Part shown: positions 24,731 to 37,328 of the stretch, piece by piece
How positions within the stretch are numbered: the first letter of the stretch is position 1
Layout of the letters: each line of letters begins with the position of its first letter
Source: Myxocyprinus asiaticus
Taxonomy: Eukaryota; Chordata; Actinopteri; Cypriniformes; Catostomidae
Direction of reading: 5' to 3'
Assembly (NCBI RefSeq): GCF_019703515.2
Contig: NC_059379.1
Location: forward strand, 23,549,880 to 23,613,879
Length of the DNA stretch: 64,000 nt
The notes under the pieces: model-generated
Database searches by the model: none
Told to the model about the DNA's origin: nothing
The model's input: only the letters and a program-made list of their open reading frames with translations
Position numbers and translations under genes: made by a program

Positions 24731-26813
24731 AAAAAATGGTCAAAGAGCTAACCAACATGGCAAACATAGGTTGTGTCACAATTTGTTTAAAATGTCCTGG
24801 CAGACACAGCGAACCGAAATAAAATATTTGTTCTCTTAAATTTGAGATGTTATTCCTTTTAGGGGTGGGGGCGTGGAGGGCTGTTAACCTAAAAATGTGC
24901 TTCATGTGGTAACATCTAAATAAACTGGTTTTATGCAAGATGCAAAGATATTATTTAGAATCACTGCATCAACATGCATACAAGGTTACACAAGCAAAAC
25001 ATATTTCCAGGGATAGATCAGTTAGAAATAGTCTTTATTAACCTAAAATGATCACTAATTTAGGTTAGCGAGCCACTGCCTGTTGCTCTCCTACACAAAG
25101 TGACCACTTCAATGTCTTGTGTTCCCCTGCAGAGGCCCATTGCAGGAAGCACAGCTGGCATCTCTTCAGAGGAGCTTCTTTAAAAGCCAAGGGACTGGAA
25201 GTTTTGCTTCAGCTCTTGTGTTCCCCTCTGGCCTTTTAATTTATGGGGGCCAGAAGGGAGTCCTGGTTTATGGTAGTCATCCTCCTAACGGCATGTCCAT
25301 GCTCCTTCTGACAACCTGGCATTGAGTGCTGCTTGTTTCCAATAAAATACCTACAGCTTCATATGGGAAAAGAAACAGTGAATTGTTTTCTGTTGGTACC
25401 ATGTGAGACACTCAATTATACCGTTACTCATTTGCAACTGAAATTAAAAGTAGGGGGATCTCTTATAAAGCAGATATAAATCACTGAATGTTCACAGCTA
25501 AGAGCAGCTAGAATCAAGAGCTTTTTCAGTTTTCTTGGGGTAGAGAGAGATGGGGGCTGCTGCCGATGTTATTGTCTAAACAGCAGTGCAGACAGTAAAT
25601 CCACTGCCTGTCTCTTTACACTGACATATTGTTCAGGGGAGACGTTTCGCATCCCTGGTGAATTACATTATTTATTGCTGAGATCGTCCATCAACATTTT
25701 AGACAGCCTGGAGAATTAGGATAAGAGCATGTGCATGCATATGCAACATGCAATCTTGAACCGATACATCATACTTTATATGACAACTCATCAAACTGCA
25801 TATGTCTCTATTGTGCTGTGAGAGCAGTTTGTCTAAAAACTGTATACTTTATCAGGCTCAATAATATGAAGGAATTTGGTCAATTATAAATATTGTATGA
25901 GTTGAAGTTACATCAATAGTAAAGACATTGTCCCCTAAATTCAGTGCTTGTCAGGACACTCTCTTTTCCAAACTTGTCAACAGCGAGTGATTTATTGGAG
26001 GATTGTAAAATCCACTTGTGCCGCAAAGGTTTTTTTAATTCAACTTTCTCATTTGGTATAGGAACTATTTAGTTCTTTCCTTTCAGCCTTACCATGTTGA
26101 CTCTCCACTACGTGCAGGAAATCCATAAGCCCCCTCCTTTTTGTGTGCCGTAATTACAATGCATGGCTAAAAACAAATGGCCATTCATTGAACTTTATAA
26201 ATGCAAAGATCAAGTGAACAGGAAACTCCACAGTCAGTGTTTTGGGGTTGATACTTAAATGAGGTTATTTCTTGAAGATGCAAAAAACAAACTTTAGTAC
26301 AAACTTTAGTGATCCGAAGAGGTGGAGAACCACACTTTTAGGGATTTTGGGAACAAGTTGAGCTCAATTGCTATAATAGACATAGGTGAGATCTAAACAT
26401 TTTTATCACAGTTATGTGGTGAATATGTACTGTGCTCAGCACTCTGTGTCTGATCACAAACACATTTCAATTATGTAATAATAATGGGAAAAATTGAGAA
26501 TAAAAGCAATAGAAAAGTTAGAAAGAATTATTCTATGGGTTAAATACACTGTAAAAAAATAAATAAAACAGAAATCTGCAATTGTTGTGTTAAGGAGCTT
26601 TTTCTACCTGATGTAACCCTTGAAAATTTAGCCCTAACCCTTATTTATTCAGGTTGATTCAGTGATGTTAAATACAATTTTAACTTGAATAAATCCAGTT
26701 ACTGTAATTAGATGTTACCACATAAAGCACAGTTATAGAATCCCGTTTTTCTTTTTCTTTTTTTTCTTAGCCTGTGCAAATGTAACAAAAACGATTGTAA
26801 TATTAAATGAATA
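24731..26813. other. Non-coding stretch with AT-rich repeat fragments
   Basis: No gene is recognised. Fragments at about 24880-25035 and 26560-26735 resemble the palindromic element seen at 33765-34185 (shared 'aactggttttat' and 'agatgttaccac' words). The middle, 25036-26550, appears unique. Confidence 0.45.
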
Positions 26814-27178
26814 TGCTGGGTTCAATATAAGTTAAGTTCAATCAAAAGCATTTGTGGCATAATGCTGATTACCACAACAATTAATCTTGACTTTTACCTC
26901 CTTTTCTTTGAAGAGAGCAAAAATCTGGGTTACAGAAACACTTACAATGGAAATGAATGGGGCCAATCATTAAAATTATAAACTTCACATTACTGCCTTT
27001 AAACCGTCCAAAAAATAGTTCCATTTACTTCCATTTTAAGTGCCTCACTGTAACCTCGAATGTTGCTTTTTAAAGAAAAGGAGGGACGAGTTTAAATTAT
27101 TTTTTGTGGTAATCAACATTATGCCAAAAATGCTGTTGATCTTAACTTGGATTGAACCTGGAACGTTTCTTTAACATC
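26814..27178. mobile_element. Palindromic MITE, second family
   Basis: The left arm (gggttcaatataagttaag...gtggcataatgctgattaccac) is mirrored by the right arm (gtggtaatcaacattatgcc...cttggattgaacc). Both arms contain an 'acttacaatggaaatgaatg' type segment or its inverse. The same family recurs at 43988-44618. Confidence 0.75.
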
Positions 27179-28859
27179 TTTTACGCTTGAAATTACAAGT
27201 GCTGTATGCACAAGTAAATGTGAATCACTGGACCCTGGCACAATTTGTTGGCACCTTATGATTTACAAGTTAAAGGAAGCTCTGAACACGTTTACACTGA
27301 TTGGTCTGCTGGTCATGTAAATTCAAGGTTCCACAACAAAGGCTGTTAGATTAAGATACATGTTCCTCAGGACCACATATTTCCTTTGCCACCAGTAAGC
27401 ACACATGTTTTTCATTACAAAAAAAAAGAAAAAAAAAAAGCTCACAGATGTCATCAGCCACAAGCTCCACAAGTTCCACATCTCAGTGATGGTTGTCTGT
27501 GGCACTGTGTTAACACTCATGACTTTTGTCCTGGGAAGGAGGAGTAACCATCATGGAATGATAAATGTTTAAAGGCCCTCATGTGGGCATCCACATGAGA
27601 GAGGAAATGACATGGCCTAAGAGGTGCACAAATAGATAGTGATGTTGAAAGATGTATACATGATTTATTACCATCTTTTGGGCAAGATTTCAAAGTACCA
27701 TTTTGTAAGTGCCAAAGAATGTTTCATGTGCAGAAAAATCAAGATTAAAGATTAAGTTAACCATTTGATGTTTCACAGTGCTATCCCCCTCTCCCTTTCC
27801 CCCTTTATTACTTTCCTCATAAGAGCTCATGGACTTCCTAAACCCATAATGTAATCTGCAGCAAATATCTATTATGGTGATCCAGTCACAATGCAACATA
27901 TCTGAGATCTTGACAGGCTGAGGCAGTGAGTGGCATGTGTGATCTACTGGGGAGTGCTTGAGCAAACAACACATCAACAGGATTAGAGTAAAGAAAAATA
28001 ATGAAAGTCTTATCCTTTTTATCCTGTTTACCCATCTTGAAAGGTACACCAGTCTTTGGCAAACCATATGGCTTAGAGATTTTGATTCAGCTAAACGTAC
28101 ATGTATTTAATATAATTTAATATGCAAAAATTTATAGAAATTACCAAAAGCATGCATTTCATATACACTTATATTATTTGCTAAATGGTGAAAACAAGGC
28201 TTTCGACGAATGGGTGAGTAGGCCAACATATAAAGCGGAGACCAGGGCTAGTTGTCACACACTCCAGGTTTACTAATAGGTTTATTATTGAAAGTTCATT
28301 TCTGTCTAGGCACATATGGTAAAGTCATAGCTCCAAGAAAGCCATGATTGAACATTTCCACCGTTACTGCCCAAATAGCAGGGCATGATGTCACAATACT
28401 AAAAGCGGTCACAATGGAAACTTCTATCAAACACCCTATTAGGCCTATATGCTTTTCAGAAAAACAGTAAAACACTCATGAAACACACAAAAATATTCAT
28501 GGAACAGCAAACATGTAAAAAGTTAAAATGTACAAAAATAACAAGCCATTGTTTTGGTTACAAATGTAGTAGATCATAAATTGTATATTTTACAATATAC
28601 AATGTAATAGCATAAATTGTACATTTATGCTATTACTGCTATTACAAATAATATGATGATATTACAATTTTGGAGGATAGAAATAATAATTATAATAACT
28701 AGATAGTAAAGTTTGAAGACAAACTTTATGTTGGCTTGACAAAGCCTTGTCTGAAAGTTTAAAATAATTGGAAGAGTTGGAAATTTGAAGGTCTTACAGT
28801 CAGACAGCCAGCTGCAAGAAGTCCTATGCAACCCTACCCCTTGCTTGTTTTTCTGAATG
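27179..28859. other. Non-coding stretch
   Basis: No gene is recognised. A 125-codon minus-strand frame at 27690-28067 shows no domain that I know and no splice context. An A-rich run is at 27418-27439. Confidence 0.45.
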
Positions 28860-30480
28860 GCAAATTGGTTCCTAGGATAACCCCATTTTTTGCAAGGCAG
28901 TTACCATGGTGACACTGAAAAGGATCCTTGCCACCCTGAGTTAAATGAAAGAAACCCAAAGTCTCTATGATGTTCTGGTTCAGAGATATGTGATTTGTTA
29001 CTTGGTTGCTAGGGTAACCCCATCTGGTTGCTAGGCAGTTACCAAGGTGATACTCAAAAGGCTCCTTGCTAGCCTGAGTCAAATGAACAAAACCAGAAGT
29101 CTCTACGATGTCCAGTTGCAGAGATATGTGATTTGTTACTTGGTTGCTAGGGTAACCTCATCTGGTTGCTAGGCAGTTACCAAGGTTATACTCAAAAGGC
29201 TCCTTGCTACCCTGAGTCAAATGAAAGAAACCCAAAGTCTCTATGATGTTCTGGATCAGAGATACAGTATGTCATTTGTTACTTGGTTGCTAGGGTAACC
29301 CTATTTGGTTGCTAGGCAGTTACCAAGGTGATACTCAAAAGGCTCCTTGCTTGCCTAAGTCAAATGAAAGTAACCCAAAATCTCTACGATGTACTGGTTC
29401 AGAGATATGTGATTTGTTACTTGGTTGCTAGGGTAACCTCATCTGGTTGCTAGGCAGTTACCAAGGTGATACTCAAAAGGCTCCTTGCTACCCTGAGTCA
29501 AATGAAAGAAACCCAAAGTCTCTATGATGTTCTGGTTCAGAGATACAGTATGTCATTTGTTACTTGGTTGCTAGGGTAACCCTATTTGGTTGCTAGGCAG
29601 TTACCAAGGTGATACTCAAAAGGCTCCTTGCTAGCCTAAGTCAAATGAAAGTAACCCAAAGTCTCTACGATGTACTGATTCAGAGATATGTGATTTGTTA
29701 CTTGGTTGCTAGGGTAACCCCATCTGGTTGCTAGGCAGTTAGCAAAGTGATACTCAAAAGTCTCCTTGCTACCCTGAGTCAAATGAAAGAAACCCAAAGT
29801 CTCTACGATGTACTGGTTCAGAGATATGTGATTTGTTACTTGGTTGTTAGGGTAACCCCATCTGGATGCTATGCAGTTACCAAGGTGATACTAACAATGC
29901 TCCTTGCTAGCCTGAGTCAAATGAATAAAACCAGAAGTCTCTATGATGTCACGTTGCAGAGATATGTGATTTGTAACTTGGTTGCTAGGGTAACCCCATA
30001 TGGTTGCTAGGTAGTTACCAAGGTGATACTCAAAAGGCTCTTTGCTACCCTGAGTCCAATGAACAAAACCAGAAGTGTCTACAATGTTCTGGTGCAGAGA
30101 TATATGTTTTGTTACTTGGTTGCTAGGGTGAGCTCATTTGGTTGCTAGGCAGTTTCCAGGGTGATACTAACAAGGCTGCTTGCTGGCCTGAGTCATTCGA
30201 GCCAACAATGAAGTCTCTATGATATTCTGATTCGGAGATATCCATCTAAGTTAATTTGAATGGAAGTCAATGTGTTTTGGTTGCTAGGGTGCACTAAATG
30301 GTTGCTAGGGTGTGGCTAAGTATTGTCCAGCATGATATTTAAAGGCTCCTTGCTGGTCTGAGTCAAATAAGCCAAAGTTGAAGTCTCTACGATGTTGTGG
30401 TTCAGAGATATGTGTTTTGCTATACGGTTGCTTGGTAAGTCCATCTGGTTGCTAGGAAGTTGTCAGGGTGATCCTAAAAA
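28860..30480. repeat. 138/143-bp tandem array with X-box-like palindromes
   Basis: About eleven units. The 14-mer GTTGCTAGGGTAAC starts exactly at 29005, 29143, 29286, 29424, 29567, 29705 and 29981, with one-base or two-base variants at 29843 and 28868. Spacings are 138, 143, 138, 143, 138, 138 and 138. The 143-bp units carry an extra 'cagta', so part of the array is a 281-bp dimer. The 14-mer fits the RFX X-box form (GTNRCC, spacer, RGYAAC) except for one base. Each unit also has GTTGCTAGGCAGTTACC. Units beyond 30060 decay. Confidence 0.92.
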
Positions 30481-30496
30481 GGCTGCTTGCTGGACT

Positions 30497-31575
30497 GAGG
30501 CGCCGTTTGCACGACAATGTTTTCAACTAAAAATGGAAAACTTTTTATGCGTTTTGGCTATTCGTTTACACGACAGTGGCGTTTTGGGGCCTGAAAAAGC
30601 AAACTTTTGAAAACGGGTTTCAAAGTGCAAGTTTTTGAAAACGATGCCGTTATCGTCTCCGTGTAAACATACAAAAACGATGTTTTTGATGAATTTGTGA
30701 AAACGATGACATCATGCACACGCGTATTATGTGTTATATATAGAATGATGGATTGATAGGCATCAATTTGAGATGTATAATTATCAATATGAATACTGGT
30801 GTCTGTGCAAATAACAATAAACAACAATTTATTCATTCGAGTGTTTGTATGGAGTGTGAGCTTGTACAGTAGGCAGAACCTGCAATTTGAAAATCTTGAA
30901 ATTAATGTATGGATTCAGATGGGAAAAAATGTATTTTAAATGTTATTTATTTATTTACTTAATTTTATTTGATGTACCTTTACCCTGCGATTCATTCACC
31001 CACCGCTTATGTAAATGAATGTTAGATCCAGTGTACACAAGACCTCTCTCTCTGTCAGAAGATATCCATATATCAGAGTTCTGTCTGATATCCAAAACCA
31101 GTCAACATCAACAGCTTATGTTAACTCACTCTCCTACCAGCCCAAGAGTCAGCAGGGGGAATACAGAAGGCAGGAGACGAAGTTATGGTAAAAATGAGCA
31201 GAGTTTATAGAATAATCTTGAGAGTTCAGTCTGCACGCGAGACATTTAAAACTACAATGGCGGACTACAGGACTGTGTTTGTGCTGCTCAAGATTTTGAG
31301 TTTATTGATGCTTCTCCAGCAAAGTAATTGTAGTAATAAAGCAACCTCATCGTCCGTCCAGACAAAATTACTCGATGCTTTCGCCATCTTCATTGTTTGT
31401 ATTCACCGCTCTGTGGAAGAATGCTTATGTGCGCAGGCGCGTAGTGTTTCTTTACAACGTGACATCGCCAACTACTGGCCTGGTATGCATAATACAGCAT
31501 TTTTAGTCGTTTTCGCGGATCCGTGTGAACGGGGATCGTTTTGACAACTTTGTCGTCTGCACGCGAAACTTTGTC
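30497..31575. mobile_element. Non-autonomous DNA transposon-like element
   Basis: The ends are related in inverse orientation: left 'cgtttgcacgacaatgtttt', right (on the minus strand) a 'gtgcagacgacaaagttgtc' type sequence. Next to each end lie 'aaaacgatgccgttatcg' and 'cgttttcgcggatccgtgtg' segments typical of fish elements of this kind. The interior has no transposase. A 119-codon plus-strand frame at 31185-31544 has no known domain. Exact target duplications were not resolved. Confidence 0.55.
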
Positions 31576-31586
31576 AAGCCAACATA

Positions 31587-31603
31587 TTAATAATAATAAT
31601 AAT

Positions 31604-31672
<69 letters not shown>
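31587..31672. repeat. (AAT)n then (TA)n microsatellite
   Basis: A short (AAT)n run leads into about 60 bases of pure (TA)n. Confidence 0.95.
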
Positions 31673-31675
<3 letters not shown>

Positions 31676-33419
31676 TATATACTGCTCAAATCCTTATAGT
31701 TACTATGTAGCCCTTGTGACACCTTCCCCTTAAGACAACTAGATCCGATCTCCCTATAGTGTCTGCTGTAGTAACTGTAAATGTACAAGACATTCTGTAG
31801 CAAACAAACATGTGAGCTTGTAAGTATTTGGTACGTTATTGCCATCTAGTGGAGAGCATGCTCAACAACTATTGCGATAGATCTACTACATGAAGCAACA
31901 ATTATTAATTAATTTACTGTCTGCACTGCTGTTTAATTATAACAATTAACAATTATCATATCCCATGCGACATATTAAAACAGTTATAAAACATTATAAT
32001 TATAATTAGCAAAACAGCACAGCATTTCTGCTACTCTTCTTGCTTCAAGGGAGGTGCTAATATTTTTTAATTTATTTGAATAGGCTAGAATTTGTCCTAT
32101 TCTTTAATCAAACTCAAACCAAATAATGTCATTTTATTTTTATTCAAATGCACAACAACAATTTGTATTGTGACTTTACCAATTTAAACTGTTAAAATAC
32201 ACAAAATATTGTAAAAAGATAAATTTACTCACCTCTGTGCTATTCCAAAACCATATGACTTTCTATCTTCAGTGAAAGGAAATTTTAGAATATTAGTCCT
32301 AATACATGGTGACTCTCACTATGGTGGCTATCAGCCCCTAACATTCTGCCTTATATCTCCTTTTTTTCTTTTTTCTTTTTTACATAGAAGAAAGAAAGTT
32401 AAATGGGTTTGGAATAACAAGAGGGTGAGTTTATAATGTCAAAATATTTCTTTTTGGGTGAACTATGCATTTAGACATGCATAAATTAACAGGTTGCATT
32501 AGTACACACTGACCAGAAAACTTTGAACTTGATCAACAAAGAGGTTGGTAATTGTCCTATATTTTTGTCAGTCAGAGTACTGCATTGCTCCCCCAGCTGA
32601 GTCTAGTATCTCCCAAAGTTTTTTCTCCCTCCAATAACATCTGATGGAGTTTTTCCCCCCATGCCAAAGTCGCCTTTGGTATGCTCACTTGCTGCTTAAA
32701 GACAGAAATTATGGCATGATTTAAAAAAACTTCGATTTTTAATGAAGGTGCAAAAGACTTTTATGACATTACAGACATAGATATTACAGTAAGGGTAAAG
32801 ACATTTATGACATTACAGATATTACAGAATTTTTGTTCTGTAAAGCTGCTTTGAAACTATGTTGCAACAGAAATAACATGTTGTTTACAATGATTTGTCA
32901 CTTGAGGTCCTGAGGACAGAGCTGTTTCCACATATCAACACCCACAAAATAAAACATAACTTTATGAGAGGAGAACTCACTACTTGCTTTACCATGTGCC
33001 TGTTGACTGGCCAGACTGCCATAATTGGGACCTCAGTTCAGCTGCAAAATAAATAAATAAATAAATAAATAAATAAAAAGGCAGAGTGAAGATTTGATTG
33101 AGTGATAACATTAGTAGCATAATAATATAATACGCCTTATAGCGAAACATTTTCATGAATTCATCATGAATTTGAGCGACAACCTTTTATAAATATCTTT
33201 CACTGAGGTTGCTGGACATGCAACAGTGATATGCAGTATATTTATAATATAGAATGAAGCTTTAAAGTCCATATCAACATGGTAAAGAAGAAAAAAAAAA
33301 CAGCATGAAGAGAATATGAACACAGGCATTGTACATATGCTGGCTGACATTGTGTCATTTGACAAACTTCATTTGTGTCATTTCACTCAAATGAAAAGAA
33401 TCTACATTTCTGTTAAATG
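31673..33419. other. Non-coding stretch with MITE fragment
   Basis: No gene. A degraded gttcaccc/gggtgaac family copy is at about 32220-32473, a fish L2/SINE-type tail fragment at about 32838-32870 and an (AAAT)n run at about 33046-33077. Confidence 0.5.
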
Positions 33420-33625
33420 CATGTGGATTCTATTGAAGAGGTGGCTTCAGTTCAGTTGACTCATGAGTAGTTCTTGCACATCTTGCCAGCAGGAGGGCAG
33501 GAATGATATGGGGGATTACGCTGCTCTTCAGCTTCCACCCACTTTCAGCCTGCAGCTTGAGCCACTGATAGGGGCAGCCATGAGGGTTTATCAGACACAG
33601 TGACCCCTCCCTTTCACAGAAGCGT
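33420..33625. promoter_or_regulatory. Candidate erythroid-type regulatory cluster
   Basis: In about 200 bp of apparently non-repetitive sequence there is an AP-1/NF-E2-like TGACTCA (33457-33463), CCACCC (33535-33540), TGATAG (33566-33571), TTATCA (33588-33593, TGATAA on the minus strand), a further TGATAT near 33494 and CCCCTCCC near 33604. NF-E2, GATA and KLF sites together are the known signature of globin enhancers. The cluster lies 6.6 kb upstream of the alpha-globin remnant and 13 kb from beta-globin. Motif clustering alone is weak evidence, so this is a candidate only. Confidence 0.35.
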
Positions 33626-33699
33626 ATGCTCAGATAATTTCTTTTATTTTTGTATTTTATATCATAAAAATGTTAACACTTCAGAGTTTAATTTTGCAG

Positions 33700-34660
33700 T
33701 TTGTTCTTTTTTTTTTTTTTTTTGCCAAATTTTTCATAACTAAAAAAAGTGAAAACCTACACTTGTAGATTTCTACTTGATCTAACCCATAAAAATTACT
33801 TTTGTTGGTGTAACCTAATTTTTCAGGTTACTTTAATCAGATTAAATATAATTTTTTATTTGAATAAAGCCAGCTAATTTAGATGTTATCACATGAAGCA
33901 CAATTTTTAAGTTACCTGACAAAACATTTTAAAAACCAGTGGTTTTGAAACCTTGAGAAAGCAGAGGGCACATGTTCTTACAAATTATTTAATGTGAGGA
34001 GTTTGTGCATGATTGTTTTGTAAAAGATTGCACTGGGGGGAAAAAAGGTTAAACTAAAAAAAGTAACATCTAAATTAACTGGTTTTATTCATGTCAAAAA
34101 TATTATTCATCAACTGAATACATTAGGTTACAGCAACAAAACTAATGTTAAGGATTAGATCAGGTAGAAATAGCTCTATGGCAACAATTGACAGATATAC
34201 TGTAAAAAGTGGTAACCTGCAATTGATCAATTGATCTGGCCATTAAAATTTGCTTTGTGTAACGTCAAGGTATTCAGGTTGATTCAGGGATGTTAAATAA
34301 TGTTTTTGATGAATAAAATCAGCCTTATTTACCACATGTGAAGCCAGTTTTTTAAGTTCACTTATTTATTTTTTTTTCAGTAAAATTATAGGAAAGGTGT
34401 AAGATTTCCCACAGTAATAGATGGATTACAACCAAAACAACTCACTGTAATTTTTATTGTCAGGTAACCTAAAATGTGCTCCATTTGGTAAAAACAAAAT
34501 TAACTGGTTTTATTCTATTTAAAAAAATATTTAATCTGACTAAATATCTGACAAAGCAGGTTACACTAATGAAAATACAAATATGGGTTAGAACAAGTAG
34601 AAATAGAGAGGTAACAATTGCAGTTGAACACTCTTTCAGTGTAAAGAAATTATCCAGTAT
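33700..34660. mobile_element. Two adjacent palindromic AT-rich MITEs
   Basis: Arms at about 33765-33905 and 34062-34185 are inverted copies (gttggtgtaacctaat...agatgttatcac against its mirror). A second, more diverged pair lies at about 34205-34360 and 34440-34620. A T-run is at 33708-33723. Confidence 0.65.
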
Positions 34661-34745
34661 ACACACACATGCAGTAGGATAAGAGTCCTGTAAATCATCT
34701 AAATTAGTAGAATTAATGTTATATGTTTTGGACATGTCTTGTAAC

Positions 34746-35106
34746 TGTCATGGTACATAAGCAGGACCCAATTGCAGGAATTAGTAAAATAATTTTATTA
34801 AACAATAGAAAAACAGGAAACACAAACCTCATGAGGGAGGAAACTGGTAAGAACACACACACACACAAAAAAAAGAAACCTAACAAACCAGACAAAGGAG
34901 AAACATACAAATCCAGATCAACAGACATGGGAGTGAAATGATCCGACAAACACAAGAGGAAAGGGAGCACAATATATACCGACAAGGCACAAGAGGAAAC
35001 AGGTAAAGACAATCAACATAATGAGGACTAAACTAGGGGTGAGACCAGAGAGAACAAGGAGTTGGGAGAGCACATGGTAAATGTAAACATTAGCCTAAGC
35101 CATGTG

Positions 35107-35145
<39 letters not shown>

Positions 35146-35159
35146 CAAACACACAGACA

Positions 35160-35193
<34 letters not shown>

Positions 35194-37242
35194 CAAAAGA
35201 CAGAAGGGCAGACAGAGAAGGATCATCACAGTACCCCCCCGCCAACAGACGCCTCTTGGCGTCCACACCCGACAGGACTAATGGACTGGCCCAAGGAGTG
35301 GCCAGAGGACCAGGAGGGCAGAAAGCAGATCAAGGAGGGAGTGGGTGTAGAAGACCAGGGGAAAGGAATGGGCCAAGCTGAAGGACAGATGACACACCAG
35401 GGGGATGGTTTGGGCCAGGTTATAGGTGGACCAGAAGGCCATGGCAGAACCAGAAATGGACCCAGAGGCCTGGATGGACCGGGAGGCCTGGACATAGCCG
35501 GAGGAGAACCCAGAGACCTGAATGGACAGGGAGGCCAGGGCCGAGCAGCTGAGTTCAGCACCAGAAAATCCTCAGCCACTGGACAGATGGGGTTGGTGGT
35601 GGCTACTGGGCAGAGGTCAGATGGGTTAGGGGAGGCCGCTGGGCTGCAGGTGAGGTAAGAGGCGGCACAGGACAGGTCAGACCGAGCTGGGACCCTGAAG
35701 GGCTGGACAGACTGGGCAGGGGCCCCAGAGGACTGGACAGACTGGGCATTGACTGACAGAGGGGACTGGGCAGACTCTTCAGTAGTTGTTGTGGACAGGA
35801 CGGAGTCAGACTGGTCAAAGACCACTGGGGACAGGACCGATTGTGTGGCACCCACTGGGGACTGAACAGACTGAGCAACAGACTGGTAGCTGGTGTCTGA
35901 CTGGTGCTGGTTACTGGGCTGAGCAACAGACTGGTGACTGACGGGTGCTGGTTACTGGGCTAAGCAACAGACTGGTGTCTGATGGGTGCTGGTTACCGGG
36001 CTGAGCAACAGAATGGTAGCTGGTGTCTGACAGATGCTGCCACTGGACCGAGCAAAGGGCTGGTCGACAGCCGCTAGGGACTGAACAAGCTCGATGGTCA
36101 CCGGGGGCTGGACAGACTTGTCGAAGTCTACAGGGAACTGGACAGGCTGTGTGGCAACCGCCGTGGCGGAAAAAGCTGGCTGCGACTGGGGAACGGCCTC
36201 CCCGTGGCTGGGAGCGCTGGTAGTGCCTGGGGAATGGCCTCCATGGCCAGGAGCGCTGGCAGCAACTGGGGAACGGCCTCTGCGGCCGGGAGCGCTGGCA
36301 GCGACTGGGGAACTAGCCTCTTGACTGGTAGCCACAGACTCAGGTGTGGAGCTCCATCTCTTCCTCCTCATATGAGTGATGGGAAAAGGGGCTGCAGCAC
36401 CCACCATCAGTGAAGGAGCATCACTGTCCACGGGCTGGGATGAAGAGAGAGAGCGCCCTCCGAGTCACAGGTGGAGATAAAATAATCCCACTTTAAAGCC
36501 AATTTTATGGTCTCGGTAAGACTACCCTCTTCACCCCCAACAGGAATACAGGACTTGACTAAACCAGGTCTGCCACAAAGAGATCAATGAGGCATTCCTG
36601 GTTGAAGCCCAAACCCAACACTAAAAATTCAAGCTCATACTCCCTCACCGACTGGTTTCCCTGAGGGAGATCGAAGATGCTCTGGGGGGTGTGATCCTGA
36701 CAATGCACAGGGGAACGAGGTTTAAAAGGAAAAATAAACTCATTCCTGCTGGGTCCAATCTTGGTCAGATTGTTCTGTCACAGTAGGTAAGCAGGAACGA
36801 GAACCCAAATGCAGGAATGAGTAAAATAAATATTTTATTAAACTAAAGAAAAACAAACAGGAACCAAAACTCTCACAAAGGAGAAAACTGGTAAGAACAC
36901 AATTTTTTTTTAAAAAAAAATAAATAAAATACTGCACAAGACAACAAACAAGACAGTGGAGAAACATACAAACGCAGGTCAACAGACATGGGAATGAAAC
37001 AATCTGACAAACACAAGAGGAAAGGGAGCACAACATATACAGACAAGACACAAGAGGAAACAGGTGTAGACAATCAACATAACACTAAACTAGGAGTGAG
37101 GCCAGAGGGAATGAGGGGGCGGAGTAGGAAGAGCACATGGCAAACATAAACATTAGCCTAAGCCATGTGCTCATACATAAAACAAACCCACACAGATGAA
37201 AAACTGAACAAAAACTGAAGGGCAGACAGAAGGATCATGACA
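34746..37242 (-). mobile_element. Non-autonomous LTR retrotransposon, GHGG-repeat family
   Basis: A complete element. LTRs are at 34746-35230 and 36776-37242, each starting TGTCA on the plus strand and ending ...CATCACA or ...CATGACA. A perfect 5-bp target duplication GTAAC lies at 34741-34745 and 37243-37247. TTTATT near the left of each LTR and the G-tract (minus strand) abutting the left LTR at 35231-35240 set the direction as minus. The left LTR has gained (TA)n at about 35109-35140 and poly-A at about 35161-35190. The 1.5-kb interior holds minus-strand Pro/Ser/Gln-rich frames (35226-35926, 35952-36431) with repeated 'SAPGHGGHSP'-type peptides, and no polymerase or integrase. No primer-binding site was clear. 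Confidence 0.88.
35952..36431 (-). other. Element-borne repetitive open frame
   Basis: A 160-codon minus-strand frame inside the LTR element. Residues about 35-75 are repeats of 'SPVAASAPG(R/H)(R/G)G' type, and the C-terminal half is rich in Q, S, T and P. No fold or family is recognised. It may be a remnant of the element's own gag-like frame or a by-product of a GC-rich tandem repeat. The matching peptides in the element at 8637-10323 argue that the frame was once under some constraint. Confidence 0.35.
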
Positions 37243-37328
37243 GTAACTTGTGCATTGTCACTCATTTTTACTCTTTGCATTAGCAGTTTATGAGTTTGTT
37301 GTTGTGAACTGCGAATTTTACGACAGTA

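Noticed and set aside
27690..28067. 125-codon minus-strand frame
   Set aside because: No recognised domain and no supporting exons; chance length in AT-rich DNA is possible.
28860..30480. CRISPR-like array
   Set aside because: The units are contiguous 138/143-bp tandem repeats without unique spacers, in a vertebrate genome.
31390..31845. 151-codon minus-strand frame
   Set aside because: Its length comes from reading through the (TA)n microsatellite as repeated Ile-Tyr.
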